Shown here piece by piece: positions 38,719 through 44,448 of a stretch of DNA of 44,448 nt (its first letter is position 1; every line of letters starts with the position of its first letter). The notes below the pieces were generated by a model that was not told the DNA's origin, did not search any database, and worked only from the letters and a program-made list of their open reading frames with translations. The stretch comes from Ga0077527 sp021300125 (GTDB taxonomy: Bacteria > Pseudomonadota > Gammaproteobacteria > Burkholderiales > SG8-41): positions 1-44,448 of the forward strand of contig JBKDUF010000126.1 in NCBI GenBank assembly GCA_046339595.1. The letters are read 5' to 3'. The translations under genes were made by a program, and so were the position numbers.

Positions 38719-40479
38719 ATGGCTACCAGGAAAACCGCAACCAAAAAAACCGCGGCCCGCAAGACCGGCATGCGCAAGGGCCTCACCGCCTACGGCGACG
38801 AGGGTTTTTCGCTGTTCCTGCGCAAGGCCTTCATCAAGGCCATGGGCTACACCGATGAGGCCCTGGACCGGCCGATCATCGGCATCACCAACACCTTCAG
38901 CGGCTTCAACGCCTGCCACCGCAACGTGCCTGAGCTGATCGAGGCGGTGAAGCGCGGTGTGATGCTGGCCGGCGGGCTGCCGGTGGAATTTCCGGTGATC
39001 ACGCTGCACGAATCCTTCGCCCATCCGACCAGCATGTACCTGCGCAACCTGATGGCGACCGACTCCGAGGAGATGCTGCGCGGCCAGCCGGTGGACGCGG
39101 CGGTGCTGATCGGCGGCTGCGACAAGACGGTGCCGGCATTACTGATGGGTGCGGCCAGTGCCAACGTGCCCTCGATCGTGCTGGTCACCGGCCCGATGAT
39201 CACCGGCGACCACAAGGGCGAGCGCCTGGGCGCCTGCACCGACTGCCGCCGCTTTTGGGGCCAGTACCGTGCCGGCTCGGTGTCCGACCAGGAAATCGGC
39301 GAGATCAACAACAAGCTCGCGCCTTCGGCCGGCACCTGCATGGTGATGGGCACCGCGAGCACGATGGCGCTGTGCAGCGAGGCGCTGGGCATGATGCTGC
39401 CCGGGGGCGCCTGCGTGCCGGCAGTGATGGCCGACCGACTGCGCCAGGCCGAAGCCAGTGGCGCGCGCGCGGTGGCGATCGCGAAGGAGCGCCTGACGCC
39501 GGACAGGATCATGACCGTGGAGGCTTTCGAGAACGCGCTGCGCGTGCTGTTTGCCGTCGGCGGCTCGACCAATGCCATTGTCCATCTCACCGCGATGGCC
39601 GGGCGCATGGGCATCAAGCTCGACCTCGATGCTTTCGACCGCATGGGCCGTGAGACGCCGGTGCTGGTGGACCTCAAGCCCACCGGGCAGGGCTATATGG
39701 AAGACCTCTACAAGGCTGGCGGTCTGGCCACCATCCTGCGCGAGATCAAGCACCAGATGAACCTGAAGGCGCTGACGGTCACCGGCAAAACCCTGGGCGA
39801 GAACCTCGCCGAGGCGCCGCCAGCCTGGGACCAGCAGGTGGTGCGGGAATTCAAGGACCCGGTATTCGCCGGCGGCAGCATTGCCGTGCTGCGCGGCAAC
39901 CTTGCCACCGGTGGCGCGATTATCAAGCAGGCGGCGATGGACCAGCGCCTGGTGCGCCACGAAGGACGTGCGGTGGTGTTCGAATCGCTGCCCGACATGG
40001 CGGCTCGCGTGGATGATCCCGACCTTGACGTGAAGGCCGATGACATCCTGGTGCTGAAGAATGCGGGACCGATCGGTGCACCGGGCATGCCCGAAGCCGG
40101 TTATCTGCCGATCCCGAAAAAACTGGCCACCAAGGGCGTCAGGGACATGATCCGCATTTCCGATGCGCGCATGAGCGGCACCGCCTTCGGTGCGATTGTG
40201 CTGCACGTAACGCCGGAGTCAGCGGTGGGCGGTAATCTGGCCCTGGTGCAGAACGGAGACCGCATCCGCCTCGACGTGCCGGCGCGGCGGCTGGAACTGC
40301 TGGTCAGCGACGATGAACTCGCGCGCCGTCGCAAGGCCTGGAAGGCGCCCAAGCCGCGGCCGGAAGACACCCGCGGCTACCGCAAGCTGTTCCTCGACGA
40401 AGTGACGCAGGCCGACGAGGGCTGCGATTTCCGTTTCATGCAGGCTCCGATTTCCGCTCACACTCCACGCAAACGATGA
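38719..40479 (+). CDS. IlvD/EDD family dehydratase with Lys-rich N-terminal extension
   Basis: A 586-residue iron-sulfur dehydratase of the dihydroxy-acid dehydratase/sugar-acid dehydratase family. Cluster ligands are likely Cys66 (FNACH), Cys134 (GGCDKT) and Cys207 (AGTCMVMGTASTM); GACTDCRRFWGQYRAG and the closing RISDARMSGTAFG are also typical. Homologues usually begin at MRKGL, here residue 18. Before it lies a basic tail (MATRKTATKKTAARKTG) that no catalytic role explains. No ribosome binding site supports starting at residue 18, so the tail is probably translated. The branched-chain or sugar-acid substrate cannot be told from sequence. Its stop overlaps the SET gene start (ATGA). Confidence 0.9.
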   Translation: MATRKTATKKTAARKTGMRKGLTAYGDEGFSLFLRKAFIKAMGYTDEALDRPIIGITNTFSGFNACHRNVPELIEAVKRGVMLAGGLPVEFPVITLHESFAHPTSMYLRNLMATDSEEMLRGQPVDAAVLIGGCDKTVPALLMGAASANVPSIVLVTGPMITGDHKGERLGACTDCRRFWGQYRAGSVSDQEIGEINNKLAPSAGTCMVMGTASTMALCSEALGMMLPGGACVPAVMADRLRQAEASGARAVAIAKERLTPDRIMTVEAFENALRVLFAVGGSTNAIVHLTAMAGRMGIKLDLDAFDRMGRETPVLVDLKPTGQGYMEDLYKAGGLATILREIKHQMNLKALTVTGKTLGENLAEAPPAWDQQVVREFKDPVFAGGSIAVLRGNLATGGAIIKQAAMDQRLVRHEGRAVVFESLPDMAARVDDPDLDVKADDILVLKNAGPIGAPGMPEAGYLPIPKKLATKGVRDMIRISDARMSGTAFGAIVLHVTPESAVGGNLALVQNGDRIRLDVPARRLELLVSDDELARRRKAWKAPKPRPEDTRGYRKLFLDEVTQADEGCDFRFMQAPISAHTPRKR

Positions 40480-41042
40480 AAAAAACCGCAAGGCAGGGCC
40501 GGTCTGTCAAAACCACGGGTGCCACGAAGTCCGGTAAGCAGCAGAACAAAAAAACGAATCAAAACAATAAGTTATTGAAATCCGCCGCCGCCGCGGAGAA
40601 ACCCAGGGTGGTGGTGCGCCGCTCGGCGATCCACGGCCGCGGCATCTTCGCCGCCAACCGTATCGTCAAGGGCGCGCGCATCATCGAGTACACCGGTGAG
40701 CGCATCTCGCATGCCGAGGCCGACCGCCGCTACGCCAAGCTGCATGAAAATTCTTCGCACACCATGCTCTTTGCCGCCACCGACAAGGTGGTGATCGACG
40801 CCACCAAGCGCGGCGGGCCTGCGCGCTGGATCAATCATTCCTGCGCACCCAACTGCGAGGCGAATGAGGAGGAGGGGCGTGTGTTCATCGACGCCATCCG
40901 CACCATCAAGCCGGGCGAGGAGCTGTCGTACGACTACAGCCTGGTGCTGGAAGAGCGTCATACGCCGAAGCTCAAGCGCGAACATCCCTGTTACTGCGGC
41001 GCGCGCAACTGCCGCGGCACGCTGCTCGGCAAGAAGCGTTAG
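40476..41042 (+). CDS. SET-domain protein-lysine methyltransferase
   Basis: A 188-residue protein with a lysine-rich low-complexity N-terminus (about 45 residues) and a complete SET domain. SET motifs are HGRGIFAANRIVKGARIIEYTGE, ARWINHSCAPNCEAN (Asn120-His121), GEELSYDYS (Tyr152/Tyr154) and a post-SET-like CYCGARNCRG (Cys172, 174, 179). It would transfer methyl groups from SAM to protein lysines. It is translationally coupled to the dehydratase gene. The N-terminal coding stretch includes an AT-rich segment (40557-40582) resembling the dispersed element of this window. Confidence 0.92.
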   Translation: MKKTARQGRSVKTTGATKSGKQQNKKTNQNNKLLKSAAAAEKPRVVVRRSAIHGRGIFAANRIVKGARIIEYTGERISHAEADRRYAKLHENSSHTMLFAATDKVVIDATKRGGPARWINHSCAPNCEANEEEGRVFIDAIRTIKPGEELSYDYSLVLEERHTPKLKREHPCYCGARNCRGTLLGKKR

Positions 41043-41074
41043 GGCGCGGGCTCGGTGTATCCCGCGCGGCGGCT

Positions 41075-42406
41075 TCAGTCGCCGGCGTGCTTGAGGCGCA
41101 TCGTCCGCACCCGGGGCGAGGCGAAGATGGTGCCGTGCTTGACGTGTGCCTCATGGTTGGCCTCGACGTTGTCGAGGTCATAGAGGTAATTGACCATGAA
41201 GCCCGCGGCGTTCTGCATGCCCTTGGGCGAGGGGTCGCCCAGCCAGCGGATCATTTCAATGCTGGCGCCGTTGCCGAGGTGGAAGCGCGCGACCGGGTCC
41301 ACCGGGCGCGAGGATTCGGTCTTGGCTTCGAGCAGGTATTCGGCAATCCTGTCCTGCAGCGCCGGCTTCACCTGTTGTGCGAGCACCGGATCGAGGTGCC
41401 AGTCCAGGCGAGATATTTCCGGCAGCAGCGCATCGTCCTTGTGGGTGCGCTTCATCCAGCCCATGAATCCCGGGATCGGCGACAGCGTGACGAAAGTGCG
41501 CAGTTGCGGAAAGTCGCGCTTGAGCTCGGCCGCCACCTGCTTGATCAGGAAGTTGCCGAAGGACACTCCGCGCAGGCCGCGCTGGCAGTTCGAGATCGAA
41601 TAGAACACCGCGGTTCGCGCCGCGCGCGGATTGATCGGTACCCGGCCGTCGGCGAGCAGCGGCGCGATGGCATCGGGAATGTCGTGGGTCAGCGCGACCT
41701 CGACGAAGATCAGTGGATCGTCCGCCAGCGTCGGGTGGAAAAACGCGAAGCACTTGCGGTCGGGCGGATCAAGGCGGCGGCGCAGGTCGCCCCAGCCCGA
41801 GATTTCATGCACCGCCTCGTAGCGGATGATCTTTTCCAGCACCACCGCCGGCGTGTGCCAGTCGATCGGCCGCAGCTGCAGGAAGCCGCGGTTGAACCAC
41901 GAGCGGAACAGCTGTTCGAAATCGGCATCGACCTCGGCGAGTTCTGGGTGTTCGCGCAGGTGGTCGATGAGGTCCTCGCGCATGCGCAGCAGGCTTTCGG
42001 TGCCGCTGGGCGCGAAGTTGAGCCGGCGCAGCAGTTCCATGCGCCGTGCTTCCGAGGCTTCGTGCACCTGGCGGATGGTTGCCGGATGCGGGTCGGCAAA
42101 GTAGGCGCGGATCGCACCGTCGAGGCGCTGCGGGTCGGCGGCAAAGCGCGAGGCCAGGCTCTGCATGAATTCGCGCTTGCCCTCCGGGGGCAGCGCGGCG
42201 TAGCGGTCGAGGATGCGCCGTGCCAGCGCAACACCCGAGGCTTCGCCGGCCTCGGAAAAAAGCGTTTCAACGGCTTCAGCCAGCCAGTTCTGGCGGCGGC
42301 GGTCGCGCAGGTTGCGGCTGCGCGAGGTCAGTCCCCGCCACAGCCGCTTGAGCAGGCCGGTTTTCTCGGCTGCAGTCTCCTGCGGATCAGTTGTCGACTT
42401 TGACAC
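41075..42406 (-). CDS. Malonyl-CoA decarboxylase
   Basis: A 443-residue cytoplasmic enzyme converting malonyl-CoA to acetyl-CoA and CO2. Family motifs are FFHPTLADDPLIFVEVAL, FYSISNCQRGLRGVSFGNFL, FVTLSPIPGFMGW and ARFHLGNGASIEM. The N-terminal half is the helical domain (SWFNRGFLQLRPIDW). The start is a GTG at 42406 that overlaps the upstream Bug gene by 20 bases, with no clear ribosome binding site, so translation may be coupled. The linkage to a Bug receptor suggests malonate or a related dicarboxylate as a growth substrate, though no malonyl-CoA synthetase is seen here. Confidence 0.94.
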   Translation of the reverse strand: MSKSTTDPQETAAEKTGLLKRLWRGLTSRSRNLRDRRRQNWLAEAVETLFSEAGEASGVALARRILDRYAALPPEGKREFMQSLASRFAADPQRLDGAIRAYFADPHPATIRQVHEASEARRMELLRRLNFAPSGTESLLRMREDLIDHLREHPELAEVDADFEQLFRSWFNRGFLQLRPIDWHTPAVVLEKIIRYEAVHEISGWGDLRRRLDPPDRKCFAFFHPTLADDPLIFVEVALTHDIPDAIAPLLADGRVPINPRAARTAVFYSISNCQRGLRGVSFGNFLIKQVAAELKRDFPQLRTFVTLSPIPGFMGWMKRTHKDDALLPEISRLDWHLDPVLAQQVKPALQDRIAEYLLEAKTESSRPVDPVARFHLGNGASIEMIRWLGDPSPKGMQNAAGFMVNYLYDLDNVEANHEAHVKHGTIFASPRVRTMRLKHAGD

Positions 42407-43370
42407 CAGAGGCTTTCACCACCTTGGCCCAGGTGGCAATTTCCTGCTTGATGAATTTCTCGAACTCCGCCGGGCTTTGCCCGCCGGGCGTGGCACCCAG
42501 GGAATCCCAGACCTTTTTCACTTCCGGCAGCGCCATGGTTTTCACCGTCGCCTGGTACATGCGGTCGATGATCGGCCGCGGCGTGCCCCTGATCGCCCAC
42601 AGGGCGTACCAGGTGGTGACATCCATGTTGACGCCGGACTCCATTAGCGTCGGCACATCAGGCATCAGGTCGGCGCGTTTGGCGGTGGTGACTGCCAGCG
42701 CACGCAGGCGGCCCGAGCGCACGTTGGGGACGGCCGTACCCATGCCGTCAAAAGCCATGTCGACTTCGCCCGAGATCAGTGCTGGAGTCAGCGGACCGGC
42801 GCCCTTGAACGGGATGTGGTTGAGTTTGGTGCCGGTGAGCACATTGAACAGCTCGCCGTTCATGTGGTGCGTGGTGCCGACGCCGGCGGAACCGAAGTTG
42901 ATCTTGCCTGGTGCGCGTTTTTCCAGGGCGATCAGTTCCTTGATGGTTTTGACCGGGATCGAGGGGTGGATCACGACCATGCTCGGCACATAGGCAGCCA
43001 CCGTCACCGGCAGGAAGTCGCGCTCGAGGCTGTAGGACAGCTTGCGGTAGAGGGATTCCGCGATGGTGTGGTGGACCGCACCCATGAACCAGGTGTATCC
43101 GTCGCCGGGCGCGCGCGAGGCAGTGCCCGCACCGAGCGTGCCGCCGGCACCGCCGATGTTTTCGATCAGCACCTGCTGGCCGAGCTCGGCATTGAGCCGT
43201 GATGCCAGGGGACGGGCAAAAGCATCGGTGCCGCCGCCGGCCGGGAACGGGTTGATGATGCGTACGGCGCGGGTCGGCCAGTTCTGTGCCTGTGCGGCTG
43301 CGATGCCGCTGTAAGCCAGGCTTGCGGCAACGATCAGTCCCAGGGCCAGGTTCGGGCGAGTTGGGGTCAT
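42387..43370 (-). CDS. Bug-family (TctC-like) periplasmic substrate-binding protein
   Basis: A 327-residue exported receptor with signal peptide (ending GIAAAQAQ) and motifs WPTRAVRIINPFPAGGGTD, LGQQVLIENIGGAGG, APGDGYTWFMG, HIPFKGAGPLTPALI and NMDVTTWYALW. GGAGGAG precedes the ATG at 43370. Its 3' end overlaps the malonyl-CoA decarboxylase gene, so the receptor and that enzyme are co-expressed. Malonate or a similar acid is therefore a reasonable guess for its ligand, but unproven. TctA/TctB subunits are not encoded nearby. Confidence 0.92.
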   Translation of the reverse strand: MTPTRPNLALGLIVAASLAYSGIAAAQAQNWPTRAVRIINPFPAGGGTDAFARPLASRLNAELGQQVLIENIGGAGGTLGAGTASRAPGDGYTWFMGAVHHTIAESLYRKLSYSLERDFLPVTVAAYVPSMVVIHPSIPVKTIKELIALEKRAPGKINFGSAGVGTTHHMNGELFNVLTGTKLNHIPFKGAGPLTPALISGEVDMAFDGMGTAVPNVRSGRLRALAVTTAKRADLMPDVPTLMESGVNMDVTTWYALWAIRGTPRPIIDRMYQATVKTMALPEVKKVWDSLGATPGGQSPAEFEKFIKQEIATWAKVVKASGVKVDN

Positions 43371-43524
43371 GGCTTGCTCCTCCGATGGATTGTGGGCGCT
43401 ATGGCTGCGCCGGAACGCGTTGAATACGCGGCTTTTCCCGATGCATTCTAGGGAATTGCCGGAGCCTTGTATATCGCCGGCCGGGCATCCTGGCGACGGT
43501 TTCTGCGAATGCCCCGCCCGCTTG

Positions 43525-43920
43525 TCAGCCCGGCCGGTTGCGCATCCAGTCCGCGGTGCCGTAGAGGGCCTTGAGCAGGGCCTCGCGCAGGGGCGGCTCG
43601 ACCCCCTGGTCTTCCATGGCCTGCAGCATGCAGGCAAGCCAGGCATCGCGTTCGGCCTCGCCGATGGGATAGGGCAGGTGGCGTGCCCGCAGCATCGGGT
43701 GCCCATATTTCTCCATGTACAGGGGCGGGCCGCCGAGCCAGCCCGAGAGAAAGCGGTAGAGCTTGTCGCGCGAGCCGGCAAGGTCGGCCGGATGCAGCTT
43801 GCGGATGCCGTAATACTCCGGCACGGAGTCCATCAGCTCGTAAAAGCGGTCGACCAGCTGGCGCACGGCATTGTCGCCGCCGAGTGCGGTGTAGGGGGTT
43901 GCTTCGGTGTTCTCGCTCAT
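43525..43920 (-). CDS. Group 2 truncated haemoglobin (TrHbO type)
   Basis: A 131-residue globin of the truncated 2-on-2 fold, group 2. It shows YTALGGDNAVRQLVDRFYELMD, LYRFLSGWLGGPPLYMEKYGHP and MLRARHLPYPI, with His81 as the proximal haem ligand and Trp94 at the G8 position typical of the group. Such proteins bind oxygen and can detoxify peroxide or nitric oxide. The ATG at 43920 is a clean start. It lies between the DMT permease gene and the Bug gene, on the same strand. Confidence 0.95.
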   Translation of the reverse strand: MSENTEATPYTALGGDNAVRQLVDRFYELMDSVPEYYGIRKLHPADLAGSRDKLYRFLSGWLGGPPLYMEKYGHPMLRARHLPYPIGEAERDAWLACMLQAMEDQGVEPPLREALLKALYGTADWMRNRPG

Positions 43921-43931
43921 GCCGTCCTGTG

Positions 43932-44448
43932 TCAGGGATTGCCGCGGTTGACCAGTGCCACGCCGGTGAGCGCCACCGCCATGCCCGCGATGGCCATGAG
44001 GCCGAGCGTCTCACCGAACATCAGCCAGGCCATCACCGCGGTGACCGCCGGGGTCAGGTAAAACAGGCTGGTGACGCGGGTGGCTTCGCCGCGCTCGATC
44101 AGGCGGAACAGCAGGCTGGTGGCGCCCACCGACAGTACCAGCACCAGCCAGCCCAATGCAATCAGGAACTCCGCGGTCCATGACACAGCCATGGTCTCGG
44201 TTGCGGCGGCCAGCGGCAGCGTCAGCAGCAGTGCCGCGGCGAACTGGATGACTGCGCCGGCACGGGCATCAAAGGAAGGGCAGTGGCGTTTCTGGTGGAG
44301 CATGCCGAGGGTGATGCTGGCCAGCGCCAGCAGCGCAAGCAGGACCCGGGCGGGGCGCCTGCCCGGCCCTGGTATTTTGTGGCAGTCCACCAGCGCGACC
44401 CCGGCCAGGCCGCGCGCGAGGCCCAGCGCCTGCGCGCGGTTCACGCGG
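43932..44448 (-). CDS. EamA/DMT-family permease, C-terminal half (cut by window edge)
   Basis: The frame runs open off the right edge; the GTG at 44444 is internal. The visible 172 codons cover the second EamA repeat: RAQALGLARGLAGVALV, GMLHQKRHCPSFDARAGAVIQ, and the helix pair ATSLLFRLIERGEATRVTSLFYLTPAVTAVMAWLMFGE. It is an inner-membrane drug/metabolite transporter of unknown substrate. It precedes the truncated haemoglobin gene by 11 bases on the same strand, so they may be co-transcribed. Confidence 0.9.
   Translation of the reverse strand, partial: RVNRAQALGLARGLAGVALVDCHKIPGPGRRPARVLLALLALASITLGMLHQKRHCPSFDARAGAVIQFAAALLLTLPLAAATETMAVSWTAEFLIALGWLVLVLSVGATSLLFRLIERGEATRVTSLFYLTPAVTAVMAWLMFGETLGLMAIAGMAVALTGVALVNRGNP

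Noticed and set aside
1..44448. CRISPR arrays, tRNA or rRNA genes, insertion sequences
   Set aside because: No regular direct repeats, tRNA-like cloverleaf or CCA ends, rRNA segments or transposase frames were recognised by reading both strands.

Overview
The window is 44.4 kb of high-GC bacterial chromosome, best read as a betaproteobacterium, probably Burkholderiales. The reasons are four separate Bug-family (TctC-like) periplasmic substrate receptors without nearby TctA/TctB partners, a ccoG-ccoH-DUF3149 cluster next to fnr and hemN, NnrU, group 2 truncated haemoglobin, an OxyR with the classical Cys199/Cys208 pair, and a copper cassette of betaproteobacterial type. The gene set suggests a facultative or microaerobic heterotroph: cbb3 oxidase assembly, Fnr, oxygen-independent HemN, a B12-dependent ribonucleotide reductase, and rubrerythrin/rubredoxin defence. 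No tRNA, rRNA, CRISPR array, insertion sequence or prophage was seen.

Layout. (1) 1-5353: cbb3-oxidase maturation (ccoG, cut by the left edge; ccoH/fixH; DUF3149; a small membrane protein), then fnr facing left and hemN facing right around a perfect FNR box, followed by a TauE/SafE-like membrane protein. (2) 5363-11751, all on the minus strand: a periplasmic copper block in transcription order CopL-like small protein, small conserved exported protein, TolC-like lipoprotein, multicopper oxidase, cupredoxin, DUF411 protein and CusF-like chaperone, then a divergent Tat-exported Rieske protein and a SodC-like lipoprotein. The DUF411 gene carries an in-frame TGA exactly where the first Cys of its CGCC motif belongs, followed by a SECIS-like hairpin, so it is a candidate selenoprotein. 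The SodC-like protein lacks two of the four copper ligands. (3) 11931-27993: mixed housekeeping and accessory genes: two Bug receptors, NnrU, an Mrr-type membrane nuclease, several hydrolases, an exported methyltransferase-like protein, an RNase D-like exonuclease, amidase, FKBP, GIY-YIG, MFS, nitroreductase, M15 peptidase, a formate/nitrite channel with a coupled unknown gene, and rhomboid. (4) 28035-31141: oxyR, rubrerythrin, rubredoxin and rubredoxin reductase in a row, with an OxyR-type motif upstream of rubrerythrin. (5) 31359-34563: RraA, sulfatase and Bug operon. (6) 34639-44448: nrdJ, an enoyl-CoA hydratase, an IlvD/EDD dehydratase with a lysine-rich tail overlapping a SET-domain methyltransferase gene, a Bug gene overlapping malonyl-CoA decarboxylase, truncated haemoglobin, and a DMT permease cut by the right edge.

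How they work together. Regions 1 and 4 handle low oxygen and oxidant stress: Fnr senses oxygen and probably drives hemN, while OxyR senses peroxide and probably drives the rubrerythrin/rubredoxin chain. Region 2 is an envelope copper-handling set with oxidase, carriers, chaperone and outer-membrane channel but no inner-membrane pump in view. Regions 5 and 6 contain substrate-uptake receptors joined to catabolic enzymes. An AT-rich element of about 20-30 bp recurs at gene ends in several places. All assignments come from reading the sequence; no database search was run.
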